Assembly (NCBI GenBank): GCA_964418585.1
Contig: CAYQMG010000079.1
Coordinates: forward strand, 18,754-82,753
From: JAJRTE01 sp964418585
GTDB lineage: Bacteria > Myxococcota_A > UBA796 > JAJRTE01
Length of the DNA: 64,000 bases
Direction of reading: 5' to 3'
Position 1 is the stretch's first letter. The number at the start of each line of letters is the position of its first letter. Both the position numbers and the translations under genes were made by a program. Below, one piece after another: positions 7,724 through 16,492 of the stretch. The notes under the pieces are model-generated. The model was not told where the DNA came from. It saw nothing but the letters and a program-made list of their open reading frames with translations, and did no database searches.

Positions 7724-9754
7724 ATGGAAGCCAGAAGACTGCTGGGACAGCTCCTGCTCGATACCGGGCGCGTCACCGAGGAGCAGCTCGAGAAGGCGCT
7801 GGAGGCGCAGCGGGATTCGCACGAGAAGCTCGGGCGGATCCTGGTGGATGCGGGGGCCATCAGCACCGAGGAATTGCTTGAGGCGTTGTCGGAACAGCTC
7901 CTGGTGGCCCTGGCGCCCGCGGCACGACTCCGGCTGGTGCGTCCGTCTCGAGCCGCACTGGCGATGGTTCCGCCCGAGGTGGCTCGATCTCACCGTGTAC
8001 TTCCCATTTTTTATTCGGAGCAAGAGAAGAGTCTCACCCTGGTGACGAGCGATCCGACGAATCGGGCGGTATTCGAGACCATCAAGAGCAGGAACGGGCT
8101 CAACCGGGTGCGGCTGCTGCTGGCGGAGGAGTCGTTGCTGGACGAGTTGGTCCCTCAGCACTATGGAGGAACCGAGACGTCACCCCGCGCGGCGGCTGCC
8201 TCTCCGGCGGAGGGAACGTCTCGAGTGCTCGTGTTGTTCGAGCCGGACGACCGGAAGGCCCGTGCGCTGGGGACGTGGCTGGACATGGAAGGGTACCAGG
8301 TGCGTCGGGCTCGGGACGAGGAGAGCCTGTCCGAGAGCGTGGAGGCCAATCCGAGGTCGCTGGTGGCGACCAGTGGCGAGGAAACCTACCGTCGTGCGGC
8401 AGGGGTGTTGGGTGAGGAAGCGCGCAGCCGGTTGAGGCTGCTGCCCGGCGCCCGGGAACTGTTGGAGGAAGGTGCCTGGTCTCGAGGCATGTTCGACTTC
8501 TATGTCAAGACCCTCGATTTTTTTCTCTCGTTGCTCGCCCGGGATCGGGCCGGCCCTTCCCACCGCCACGCTCGTCAGGTCTCCCAGTTGAGTCGGCTGG
8601 TGGCGGACCGCCTGGGCCTCGCCCCGGACGAGCGGGACGCGGTGGTGCTGGCCGGTTACCTGTATCCGCTTGGAGACTACCTGGCGAGCCAGGGACCCGC
8701 GGCACAGCGCGTATCTGACAAGGTGGGTCCGGGGCTTGTGGCCGAGCTTTGGGAGACGTTCGATCCGCCTGTACCGGTCCCTCGAGTGCTCACCGGGATG
8801 GCGGAACCTCCAGAAGATCCGGCCGGGGAAGTCCTGCCGGTAGCGATACTGAGGGCGGTGGCGGAGTATCTCCACTTGCGGGACGGAACAGGGTCCCGTC
8901 CACGACTGGGTCCTGCCAACGCCTTGAAACGGCTGCTCGAGGGCCGGGGAGAGCGGTTTCATCCGCGGGTTGTGGACGCGTTGCAAGAGCTGGTGGCCAA
9001 GGAGCAGGTACTCGATCAGATGGAAGACTCGGCGAGCCGGTTCGATATCCTTCTGGTGGACAAGGATCCCATGGCGCTGGAGGTGCTCGAGCTGCGGCTT
9101 CGCAAGGAAGGCTACCGGGTTCGGCGCGCTCAGACCGGGGAGGAGGCCTTGGCCGAGGTTCGGCGCGCGGCGCCCAACCTGGTGATTTCGGAGATTACGT
9201 TGCCCCGGGTCGATGGTTTTGAACTGTGTACCCGGATCAAAGGAACGGAGGCGACGAGCGACATCTCATTTTTCTTCCTGTCTTCCCGCAACGACGGGGC
9301 CAACGTCACAAAAGGGTTGGAACTGGGCGCCGACGACTTTCTCACCAAGCCGATCAACCTCGATGTCCTGGTGTCCAAGGTCCGGCGGCTCGAGCGTGTG
9401 CTTCGCGCGGCTCGACCGGCCGCGGTCCGCCCCACCGCGGTACAAGGGTCTCTATCGGAACTCGGGATTTTCGACCTGATCCAGGTGCTCCAACTGGGCA
9501 TGAAGACTGCACGGATCGAGGTCGACCGGGATGGACAGCAATGTGTGCTCCACATTCAGCAAGGGTCGCTCGTCGCTGCCAGCCTGGGGGAGGCCACCGG
9601 CGCTGAAGCGTTCTATGAACTGTGCACCTGGGAGTCCGGCACGTTCGCCGTCTACCCGGGAGAGACCACGGTGGAACGCAACATTTTCGAGACCAACGAT
9701 TTCCTGTTGATGGAAGGCATGCGCCGGGCGGACGAGAAGCGGGCGGGTGTGTGA
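7724..9754 (+). CDS. MshEN - degenerate HD - pseudo-receiver - PATAN multidomain protein
   Basis: 676 residues. Residues 1-60 carry two consecutive blocks of the MshEN/GspE-N type (RLLGQLLLDTG... and KLGRILVDAG..., each ending L-x3-LxxQ-like), a fold that binds c-di-GMP in MshE. About 165-250 is a receiver-like segment. About 255-335 is HD-like (SHRHARQVSQLSRLVADRL), but the HD position reads YPLGD. At 440-560 is a receiver domain with Lys542 but Glu490 at the phospho-acceptor position. From about 575 there is a PATAN/DUF4388 domain (IFDLIQVLQLGMKTARI). ATG 7724 has GGGAG about 10 nt upstream. It is probably a non-enzymatic signal integrator, possibly for c-di-GMP (inference). Confidence 0.82.
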   Translation: MEARRLLGQLLLDTGRVTEEQLEKALEAQRDSHEKLGRILVDAGAISTEELLEALSEQLLVALAPAARLRLVRPSRAALAMVPPEVARSHRVLPIFYSEQEKSLTLVTSDPTNRAVFETIKSRNGLNRVRLLLAEESLLDELVPQHYGGTETSPRAAAASPAEGTSRVLVLFEPDDRKARALGTWLDMEGYQVRRARDEESLSESVEANPRSLVATSGEETYRRAAGVLGEEARSRLRLLPGARELLEEGAWSRGMFDFYVKTLDFFLSLLARDRAGPSHRHARQVSQLSRLVADRLGLAPDERDAVVLAGYLYPLGDYLASQGPAAQRVSDKVGPGLVAELWETFDPPVPVPRVLTGMAEPPEDPAGEVLPVAILRAVAEYLHLRDGTGSRPRLGPANALKRLLEGRGERFHPRVVDALQELVAKEQVLDQMEDSASRFDILLVDKDPMALEVLELRLRKEGYRVRRAQTGEEALAEVRRAAPNLVISEITLPRVDGFELCTRIKGTEATSDISFFFLSSRNDGANVTKGLELGADDFLTKPINLDVLVSKVRRLERVLRAARPAAVRPTAVQGSLSELGIFDLIQVLQLGMKTARIEVDRDGQQCVLHIQQGSLVAASLGEATGAEAFYELCTWESGTFAVYPGETTVERNIFETNDFLLMEGMRRADEKRAGV

Positions 9755-9842
9755 TGCCCCCGGAAGGGTAGGGGGCGCGGCTCTGAATGCCGCCGAACCG
9801 ACCGTCGGCCGATGGATCGGGCTGACACCGTGGGGATATCTG

Positions 9843-10646
9843 CTACCCGAAATCGTAGCCGAAGCCCAGGAAAAGGTCGTAGACCCTGGAGTTCCCGATC
9901 CAGAACTCGGGTATCACCTCGGGCATGCCAAAGGTCATCTCCGACGCATCGTTCACCTTGGCACCGATGACCCACAGCAGGTGGAGTCGGGCGCCGAACT
10001 GCAGGAAAGCAAACTCGGTCACCCGGACCCTGAAGCCGAACGTGGGTACCACGTCGTAGAAGACCTCGAACGTGTTCACGTCATTGTCGGGCTGTGTCCC
10101 GTTGTTCGTCAGGCTGGCGTCTCCCTTGATGAATGCAGGTCCCATGCCTATGCCGGCCCAGGAGAGGACCGTGGCCCGGTGAGCGATGGAGGCGGTGAGC
10201 CCAATTTCATAGCGAAAGCAGATGGTCGGGGCGAGAAACCCGACATATCCCGACACGGTGGCTCCCTCCTCGATGGGCGTTCGGTAGAACAACCACTCCG
10301 CATTGGCGCCTCGAGCCGGTGTCATCCCGAAGGTGAGGTCCACCTCCAGCGCATTCCCATCGCCGAATGCACCTCGGAAGTAAGGTGTGAGCAAGCCGCC
10401 GAATGGGAAAGCATTCAAGGTGCTGCCACGGTTGAGGGCGCCGCCGAGGTCCACGCCGAACGTGAGGTGACGTTCGCTGAAGTCGTAGCGGTAGCCGTCG
10501 TTGCTGAACTCGTCTCGAGGGCGCCTGGCCAGAGGGATGTCTGGGTCGAGCGGACTTGTCTCGGTGGCTGACGCCTGGAAATCGGCGGAGGCGACGAGGA
10601 TGCCCACGCCGAGCGCGATGAATCGCAGCTTTGCACTGTTACTCAC
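9843..10646 (-). CDS. Putative outer membrane beta-barrel protein
   Basis: 267 residues with a signal peptide (LRFIALGVGILVASADFQASA) and a mature chain of alternating hydrophobic and aromatic strands, ending in FLGFGYDFG with a C-terminal aromatic pattern typical of outer membrane barrels. No specific porin family was recognised. The start is set at GTG 10646, because a perfect AAGGAGGT (10658-10651) lies just upstream and the preceding codons look non-coding. It is the last gene on the minus strand before convergence with the MshEN gene. Confidence 0.68.
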   Translation of the reverse strand: MSNSAKLRFIALGVGILVASADFQASATETSPLDPDIPLARRPRDEFSNDGYRYDFSERHLTFGVDLGGALNRGSTLNAFPFGGLLTPYFRGAFGDGNALEVDLTFGMTPARGANAEWLFYRTPIEEGATVSGYVGFLAPTICFRYEIGLTASIAHRATVLSWAGIGMGPAFIKGDASLTNNGTQPDNDVNTFEVFYDVVPTFGFRVRVTEFAFLQFGARLHLLWVIGAKVNDASEMTFGMPEVIPEFWIGNSRVYDLFLGFGYDFG

Positions 10647-10707
10647 ACCCACCTCCTTGAACTTGCCCATGCCGGGTCGGCAGGGACGACGGGCGGCCCC
10701 TGGAGGG

Positions 10708-11343
10708 TCAGATCCAACCGCGCCACCAGTAACTGAGCAGCCCCCCGTACTCATGAATCACCAGGTCGATCGCCCTCAGCCTGGCTCCCAATCCGGAGCC
10801 ATAGGCCTCGCTGTCCTCCACCGGCGCGGCCAGCACGGTCAGGGGATACTGCTTCAGGCACAGCCACGCCCGCCTCATATGATACGGGGAGGTCACGAGG
10901 ATGATCCGGTCGAATCCGAGTCGCATGCACAGGGCGTAGGTCCTCCTGGCATTCTCATAGGTATTCCGCGAGTTCCGGTCCAGTACGATCCGGTCCCTGG
11001 GGACGCCCAGGCGAACCAGGGACTCGGCCATGACCTCGGACTCCTCGAACCGGGGTGGTACCCGGTACCCGCCCATGAGGAGGACGTGCCCGGCGTAGCC
11101 CTCGTGGTACAGAGCGGCCGCATACCGAACGCGCTCTTCCGTGCTCACGCCCAGTCGACCGTCCTTGCGAAGCCCTCCTCCAAACACGACCAGGGCGTCC
11201 ACCGGCTCGAGTTCGCTCGTAACCACCAGGGGCCGAACGAGCAGGTGGAACAGATCCGTGGCGAGAAACAGTGCCCCCACAGCCACCAACGCCACGGCGG
11301 CCAGGGCGATCCTGCGACCTCGAGCAACCCGATGGTCAACCAT
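10708..11343 (-). CDS. DUF218 / YdcF-SanA-like membrane-anchored protein
   Basis: 211 residues with one N-terminal membrane segment (ALAAVALVAVGALFLATDLF), then a DUF218 domain: DALVVFGGG, STEERVRYAAALYHEG, LLMGGY, SRNTYENARRTY and ILVTSPYHMRRA are all in the order seen in SanA, YdcF and ElyC. Family members act in envelope integrity or peptidoglycan-precursor handling; the exact reaction is unknown. It sits about 50 nt after the M17-N gene on the same strand. No strong Shine-Dalgarno sequence is seen, so the start is moderately sure. Confidence 0.82.
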   Translation of the reverse strand: MVDHRVARGRRIALAAVALVAVGALFLATDLFHLLVRPLVVTSELEPVDALVVFGGGLRKDGRLGVSTEERVRYAAALYHEGYAGHVLLMGGYRVPPRFEESEVMAESLVRLGVPRDRIVLDRNSRNTYENARRTYALCMRLGFDRIILVTSPYHMRRAWLCLKQYPLTVLAAPVEDSEAYGSGLGARLRAIDLVIHEYGGLLSYWWRGWI

Positions 11344-11392
11344 GCAATAGCAACTTCACGCGGAAATGGCAAGCATGCCTGCCGATTCTTTC

Positions 11393-11962
11393 TCAGTGCA
11401 ACTCCAGTCTGACCGGCAACTCGTCCCTCCGCTCACTGAGTCTGAGGAATCCATCCCGGAGGGCATGTCCCCAGGGACCGGTTTCCACAAAGGTCACCGC
11501 TGTCCGGCCGCCTCCACTCCGGTGCTGTCGATCGGACAGGAAGGCCCGCAGGACGATCCGGGTCGCTTCCTCGGGCGCAACCCGGCCTCGAGTCAAGTCC
11601 CACAACGACAGCGCGAAGTGGTCCACGCCTGCCTTCGACATGGTGGCGACGATCTGGAAAATCACTCGCTGGAAGGTCCGGGCGCACAGGTCTTCCAGGG
11701 CGCCAAGGCCGAACAGAAACACCTTGTCCATGGGAAGTCTGCCTCGAGATGGGATGAGACAGCCCTCGAGAAACGAACCGTCGAGACGGTGCTGCAGGAT
11801 GAGTCGAGAGAGCAAGCCATGCAGGCGCCAGTCCACGAAGCCGGTCATGCCTTTCAGCGGGCGCTCATCCTCGAAGATCCCCAGGGCAATCGCCTCGGTG
11901 TTCTTGATCCGATCCAGCACGCCGTCATGACAGAACGAAACTGTGATCACGTCCTCTGTCAT
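11393..11962 (-). CDS. Stand-alone M17 aminopeptidase N-terminal-like domain protein
   Basis: 189 residues resembling only the N-terminal (macro-like) domain of leucyl aminopeptidase: ERPLKGMTGFVDWRL, LIPSRGRLPMDKVFLFGLG and a small helical tail. The C-terminal catalytic zinc domain is absent, so peptidase activity is not expected. Its function is unknown; ligand binding is possible. ATG 11962 overlaps the nusB stop (ATGA) and has GGAAGG just upstream, which favours it over a GTG at 11980 and indicates translational coupling to nusB. Confidence 0.65.
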   Translation of the reverse strand: MTEDVITVSFCHDGVLDRIKNTEAIALGIFEDERPLKGMTGFVDWRLHGLLSRLILQHRLDGSFLEGCLIPSRGRLPMDKVFLFGLGALEDLCARTFQRVIFQIVATMSKAGVDHFALSLWDLTRGRVAPEEATRIVLRAFLSDRQHRSGGGRTAVTFVETGPWGHALRDGFLRLSERRDELPVRLELH

Positions 11963-12378
11963 CGGCCATCCTTCCTGCACTCGCGGTGTACCCGGTCCAG
12001 CACGCCGTTGATGAAGGGGGCCGCTTCATCCCCGGAGAACCGCTTCCCCAGTTCAATGGCCTCGTTGATGGCCACCGACGCGGGACAGTCTCCGGCAAAG
12101 CAGAGTTCAAAGACGCCCAACCGGATGATGTTGCGATCCACCGGGGGCATGCGGGAGATCTTCCAGTTGTTCGCATGGCGGTCGATCAGCACGTCGATGT
12201 CGTCCAGGTGCTGCAACGTGCCTCGAGCCAGAGTTTCTGCGAACGCCCGGTCTTCCTCCCTGTATTTCTCACCCTGCCAGAAGGACTCGAACAGCCCCCC
12301 CACGTCTCCCCCGCCACGCAGATCGACCATGTAGAGGAGTTGGACTGCGTACTCTCGTCCCTTTCTGCGGCTTCCCAT
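11959..12378 (-). CDS. nusB: Transcription antitermination factor NusB
   Basis: 139 residues, all helical, the usual NusB length. NusB with S10 (NusE) binds boxA RNA and promotes rRNA antitermination. Family features: RKGREYAVQLLYMVDL at the N-terminus, PVDRNIIRLGVFEL in the middle and VAINEAIELGKRFSGDEAAPFINGVLD in two adjoining stretches near the C-terminus. It follows ribH by 18 nt, the classic ribH-nusB order, and overlaps the M17-N gene downstream. Confidence 0.95.
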   Translation of the reverse strand: MGSRRKGREYAVQLLYMVDLRGGGDVGGLFESFWQGEKYREEDRAFAETLARGTLQHLDDIDVLIDRHANNWKISRMPPVDRNIIRLGVFELCFAGDCPASVAINEAIELGKRFSGDEAAPFINGVLDRVHRECRKDGR

Positions 12379-12396
12379 CGAACATCCGCCCCGTGC

Positions 12397-12891
12397 TCAG
12401 GTCTGGGACGCAATGGCCCGGTACAGGTTCACCAATTCGATGGCGGCCTCGGCGGCCTCGAACCCCTTGTTCCCCATCTTGGTACCCGCACGTTCCACCG
12501 CTTGCTCCACCGTGTCCGTGGTCAAAACACCGAACACCACCGGAACGCCGGTGGCAATGCCCACGTTGGCCACACCCTTGGATACCTCGTTGGCCACGTA
12601 GTCGAAATGGGGCGTGCCTCCTCGAATGACCGCGCCCAGGCAAATCACGGCGTCATGCGCTCCAGACTCCGCCATCTTCTTGGCCGTCAGCGGGATTTCC
12701 CACGCCCCCGGCGTCCGCACCACCGTGATGTCCTCCGGCGCGGCTCCCATCCGGAGGAGGGCGTCAAGCGCCCCCTCGAGCAGCCGTTCGGTGATGAATG
12801 TGTTGAACCGGGCGACGACGATACCGAACCGGGCGCCTTTCGCCGTCAGGCGGCCCTCGATCATGCGTACTCCTTGCAGCAATTTGCTCAT
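12397..12891 (-). CDS. ribH: 6,7-dimethyl-8-ribityllumazine synthase
   Basis: 164 residues. Condenses 5-amino-6-ribitylamino-uracil with dihydroxybutanone phosphate to lumazine, the penultimate riboflavin step. Motifs: GIVVARFN near residue 22, VRTPGAWEIPL, CLGAVIRGGTPHFDYVANE with the catalytic His, and FGVLTTDTVEQA. ATG 12891 overlaps the ribBA stop in ATGA form with AGGAG upstream, so the two are translationally coupled. Confidence 0.95.
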   Translation of the reverse strand: MSKLLQGVRMIEGRLTAKGARFGIVVARFNTFITERLLEGALDALLRMGAAPEDITVVRTPGAWEIPLTAKKMAESGAHDAVICLGAVIRGGTPHFDYVANEVSKGVANVGIATGVPVVFGVLTTDTVEQAVERAGTKMGNKGFEAAEAAIELVNLYRAIASQT

Positions 12892-14081
12892 TCTCCTGGT
12901 TCCTTTTCCTCGGAAAGGGAGGGCAAGGTCACGAAATCCTCCACGACCAGTCCATGTCCTGCGATTCCCCGCAGCCGGTATGGCGTGTTCGTGACCAGTT
13001 TTATCCTGTGAAGTCCCAGGTTGGCGAGGATCTGCGCGCCGATCCCGAAATCCTTGGGATCGTGACGCCAACCGACCGACGCCCGGGCTTCCGAGAACGA
13101 ACACCCACGCTCCACCTGGTACTGGAACACCTCGAAATGATTCCGAAGCTCCCCAGGGTCCTGCCCCGCGGCATACAAGTATAGCACGACCCCGGGGCCT
13201 CCTTGATCCCACATCAGATCAAGCACCTGCTCGAGTCGCACAGTGTTCGCCCCGGCAAAACAGCCGAACACATCCTCGAGCACCGAGGCCCGGTGCACCC
13301 GCACGGTGACCACGTCGTCCGGTTGGGATTCACCGACCTGTATGGCAAGATGATACGCCGGACTGACGTCAGACCCAAACAGAATCGCCTTGCACGGGCC
13401 TCGCCGCGTGTTCACTCGAGCTTCACCCACCCGGTGAACCAGGCTCTCGTTGCGGAGACGGAATCGGATGACGTCCGCCACGGTGCAGATCCGGATCTTG
13501 TGCTTGCGGCCAAATGCCATCAGGTCCGGAAGTCGGGCCATCGTACCGTCATCGTTCATGATCTCGCAGATGATCGCGGCAGGCGTGAGTCCGGCCAGCC
13601 GGGCCAGGTCCACAGAACCCTCGGTCTGCCCCGTTCGCACCAACACACCGCCATCCCGGGCCCGAAGTGGAAAAATATGCCCCGGCCGCGCCAGGTGCTC
13701 CGGCCGAGTGGCCGGGTCGATGGCGACCTGGACCGTTCGTGCGCGGTCTGCTGCCGAGATCCCGGTGGTGACGCCGGTGCGGGCTTCGATGGACACGGTG
13801 AACGCGGTTTCGAACCGGGAGGTGTTCTGCTGTACCATCGGCGTAAGCTGGAGTTCCTCCGCACGTTTTTCGGTAAGCGCAAGACAGATGAGGCCGCGGC
13901 CGAACCTGGCCATGAAATTGATAGCTTCCGGCGTCACCTTTTCCGCGGCGATCACCAGGTCTCCCTCGTTCTCCCGATCCTCGTCGTCGGTCAGGATGAT
14001 GAAGCGACCCGCCTTGATGTCCTCAATCGCATCCCGAACCCGCTGCTCCGATGTCTCCGCCATGGGCATGAAATCGGTCAT
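12888..14081 (-). CDS. ribBA: RibBA-type protein: active-looking DHBP synthase with degenerate GTP cyclohydrolase II domain
   Basis: 397 residues. The N-terminal domain (1-205) has the DHBP synthase motifs DDEDRENEGDLV, GLICLAL, GHIFPLRARDGGV, RTGQTEGSVDLARL and CEIMNDDGTMAR, so formation of the four-carbon riboflavin precursor should work. The C-terminal domain aligns with GTP cyclohydrolase II (VRVH...DVFG, DFGIGAQIL, LVTNTPYRL), but the three zinc cysteines (expected CLTG and RCDCG) and the QEGRG motif are replaced (ASVLED, CFAGAN, AGQDPGE). It is probably inactive for GTP, so a separate ribA is expected elsewhere. ATG 14081 has GAGGAGG upstream. Confidence 0.88.
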   Translation of the reverse strand: MTDFMPMAETSEQRVRDAIEDIKAGRFIILTDDEDRENEGDLVIAAEKVTPEAINFMARFGRGLICLALTEKRAEELQLTPMVQQNTSRFETAFTVSIEARTGVTTGISAADRARTVQVAIDPATRPEHLARPGHIFPLRARDGGVLVRTGQTEGSVDLARLAGLTPAAIICEIMNDDGTMARLPDLMAFGRKHKIRICTVADVIRFRLRNESLVHRVGEARVNTRRGPCKAILFGSDVSPAYHLAIQVGESQPDDVVTVRVHRASVLEDVFGCFAGANTVRLEQVLDLMWDQGGPGVVLYLYAAGQDPGELRNHFEVFQYQVERGCSFSEARASVGWRHDPKDFGIGAQILANLGLHRIKLVTNTPYRLRGIAGHGLVVEDFVTLPSLSEEKEPGE

Positions 14082-14180
14082 TCGTCCTCCTCGATCGCTC
14101 ACTTCCTCCCCCACGAACCTGTATCGTCGCCGGGGGCACCGGGGAAACCGACCCGTGCTGCTCCACAGTGTCGCCCAGGG

Positions 14181-14831
14181 TCATCCATCCAGGAACCCGC
14201 TTCGGGCGAGCACTTCCATCGACAGGCCCCCCCGTTGGGCGCCACGCCCGGGAAGCAGGCGTTCCACGTACTTGCCGAGGATGTCCGCCTCCAGATTGAC
14301 CCGGGCGCCGACGGGCAGCTCGGGAAGAAAGGTCTTCCGCGCGGTAAACGGAACGATTGTCACGCCAAACGTGGCGCCGTGCAACTCGTTGACCGTCAAG
14401 CTCACTCCATGCACGGCCACCGACCCCTTTTCCACCAGGTAACGCACCACCTCGAGGGGTGCCCCAATCTCCAGTCGGGTCGAGTCGTCATGGACCGTGC
14501 GTCCTTCAATGCGCCCCACCCCGTCCACGTGGCCCAGCACCAGGTGACCGTCCAGGCGGCCTCCAATGGGGAGCGCCCGCTCCAGATGAACTCGAGTTCC
14601 GGGCTGGATCGACCCCAAGGTGGACCGGGCGGCCGTCTCCCGGGAGATTTCGGCCTCGAATACCGGCGGTGCGATGGCCACCACGGTCAGGCAGGCGCCT
14701 GACACCGCGATGCTGTCCCCCAGGCTGACCTCGCCCAGAGGCAACCGAGTTTCGATGGCGAGCCGGGCCCCCAGTCCGGAGGGGGTCACCCGTTTCAACG
14801 TGCCGATGTCCTCGACGATCCCGGTGAACAT
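14181..14831 (-). CDS. ribE: Riboflavin synthase, alpha subunit
   Basis: 216 residues. Dismutates two lumazine molecules to riboflavin. It starts with the diagnostic MFTGIVED and contains two tandem lumazine-binding barrels, each with its signature (GDSIAVSGACLTV near 40-50 and KGSVAVHGVSLTVNEL near 135-150), plus the linking GHVDGVGRI. It begins directly after the ribD stop with no gap, so the two are translationally coupled. Confidence 0.95.
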   Translation of the reverse strand: MFTGIVEDIGTLKRVTPSGLGARLAIETRLPLGEVSLGDSIAVSGACLTVVAIAPPVFEAEISRETAARSTLGSIQPGTRVHLERALPIGGRLDGHLVLGHVDGVGRIEGRTVHDDSTRLEIGAPLEVVRYLVEKGSVAVHGVSLTVNELHGATFGVTIVPFTARKTFLPELPVGARVNLEADILGKYVERLLPGRGAQRGGLSMEVLARSGFLDG

Positions 14832-15959
14832 TCACGCGCCTCCGCCTGACGTTGTTTCCGCACCTCGGCACGGCTCGGCCTCGATGAGCAGATCCTCGCC
14901 GACCCTTCGGACTCGAGTCCAGCGGAGCCGAACCGCGTCTTCCGGGTGGAGCACACCGTCACCGCCCATCATGCCGGGGGCTGAAGCGCCACCGAACAGT
15001 TTGGGCGCATGGAAAAACCAGTACCGGTCCACCAACCCCGCCCGGACCAGGCTCCAGGCGAGCGTTCCCCCCGCCTCCACAACCACATAGAGGATTCCCC
15101 GGCGGGCCAGGAAGGTCAACGCTTCCCTGAGAGACACCCTGCCCGTGGCGTCGGCGGCCACAATCGCCACCTCCACCCCGCGGTCTTGCAGCGCCTGCCG
15201 GTCGGTTTCCAGCGCCCGATCTGTGGTGATGACCAGGGTGGCGGCTTCCGAATCGTTGAAGATACGCGCTTCCAGAGGCGAACGCAAGACGCTGTCCAGC
15301 ACGACCCGAAGGGGTTGCCGGCGCAAGGGCCTGTCTCCCCTGCGTGCGGTCAAGCGAGGGTCGTCGGCGACCACGGTGCCGGCTCCCACCAGGACGGCGT
15401 CGCTTTCTGCACGCAACCGGTGTGAAAGCCTGCGGGCTTCCTCCGAGGTGATCCAGCGGGCCTCGCCGGACCTCGTCGCGATCTTGCCGTCTGCGGTGGC
15501 GGCCAGTTTGAGGGTCACGTGGGGCAGCCCTTGCTCCATCATCTTGACGAATCCCCGATTGAGTTCCTGGCACGCAGCCTCGAGCACGCCGACCTGCACG
15601 TCGATCCCGGCTCGTCGCAACATCGCGAGACCGCGCCCGTGGACTCGAGGATTCGGGTCGACCATGCCGGCCACCACCCGGGCGACGCCCGAAGCCACGA
15701 TGGCCTCGGCACAAGGGGGCGTCCGACCATGGTGCACGCAGGGCTCGAGCGTCACGTACAGGGTCGCCCCCGGGGCGCGCCCACCCACTCGAGCCAGGGC
15801 ATCCACCTCCGCATGCGGCTTGCCCGCTGCGCGATGATACCCGGTGGCGAGGACACTGCCGTCCCGGACCAGGACGGCACCGACTCGAGGGTTGGGGCTC
15901 GGGCGGCCCTTTCTGGCCAGGCGCAGGGCCATTCGCATGAAATGTTCGTCATTCATCAT
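14832..15959 (-). CDS. ribD: Bifunctional diaminohydroxyphosphoribosylaminopyrimidine deaminase / reductase
   Basis: 375 residues. The N-terminal deaminase domain (1-145) has the zinc motif HAEVDAL and PCVHHGRTPPC. The C-terminal reductase domain (150-365) has KLAATADGKIATRSG, WITSEEA, AVLVGAGTVVADDPRLTAR and VVVEAGGTL. It performs the second and third steps of the pyrimidine branch of riboflavin synthesis. Two ATGs are adjacent at the start (15959 and 15956). It is first of the rib genes in the ribD-ribE-ribBA-ribH order, after nrdR. Confidence 0.96.
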   Translation of the reverse strand: MMNDEHFMRMALRLARKGRPSPNPRVGAVLVRDGSVLATGYHRAAGKPHAEVDALARVGGRAPGATLYVTLEPCVHHGRTPPCAEAIVASGVARVVAGMVDPNPRVHGRGLAMLRRAGIDVQVGVLEAACQELNRGFVKMMEQGLPHVTLKLAATADGKIATRSGEARWITSEEARRLSHRLRAESDAVLVGAGTVVADDPRLTARRGDRPLRRQPLRVVLDSVLRSPLEARIFNDSEAATLVITTDRALETDRQALQDRGVEVAIVAADATGRVSLREALTFLARRGILYVVVEAGGTLAWSLVRAGLVDRYWFFHAPKLFGGASAPGMMGGDGVLHPEDAVRLRWTRVRRVGEDLLIEAEPCRGAETTSGGGA

Positions 15960-16014
15960 GGAGCCCCGTTCGGAGAAGGCGGAAGGCGGCGTATGACGAG
16001 GGTCCTCAATCCAA

Positions 16015-16482
16015 TCAGTCGGTTCCTTCCTTGGCCTTCAACATCTCCTTCAGCTCGTTCATGAATTGGTGGAGGTCTGCAAACTGCCGGTAGACCGAGG
16101 CGAACCGCACGTAGGCGACCTCGTCCATCGCTTGCAGTTCACGCATGATCTCCTCTCCGATCACCGACGAGGGGATCTCCTTGTCTCCCCGATCTTGCAG
16201 CGTGTGCTCGAGCCTGTCCGCGACCGCCTCGATGGCGTCCACGCTGATGGGACGCTTCTCACACGCTCGCTGAAGCCCCCCGACCACCTTGCTCCGATCA
16301 TATGGCTCGCGCCGGCCATCCTTCTTGACCACCAGCGGCAGGATCTCCTCCACGCGCTCGTAGGTGGTGAAGCGACTGGAGCATGCCTCGCACTCCCGCC
16401 GCCGTCGCACGATACGACCATCCCTGGACAGGCGACTGTCCACGACCTTGCTGTCGAAGACGCCGCAGAACGGGCACCTCAT
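16015..16482 (-). CDS. nrdR: Transcriptional repressor NrdR
   Basis: 155 residues. NrdR represses ribonucleotide reductase genes in response to ATP/dATP. It has the zinc ribbon (MRCPFC...CEACSSRFTTYE) followed by an ATP-cone (VVKKDGRREPYDRSKVVGGL). ATG 16482 is chosen because the protein family starts MRCPFC; the open frame upstream overlaps glyA. It lies between glyA and ribD, as in many proteobacteria and Myxococcota. Confidence 0.96.
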   Translation of the reverse strand: MRCPFCGVFDSKVVDSRLSRDGRIVRRRRECEACSSRFTTYERVEEILPLVVKKDGRREPYDRSKVVGGLQRACEKRPISVDAIEAVADRLEHTLQDRGDKEIPSSVIGEEIMRELQAMDEVAYVRFASVYRQFADLHQFMNELKEMLKAKEGTD

Positions 16483-16492
16483 GAGGAGTCCT

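Noticed and set aside
9755..9842. Terminator between the convergent 7724 and 9843 genes
   Set aside because: A CCCCC/GGGGG pair can be drawn but there is no T tract on either strand.
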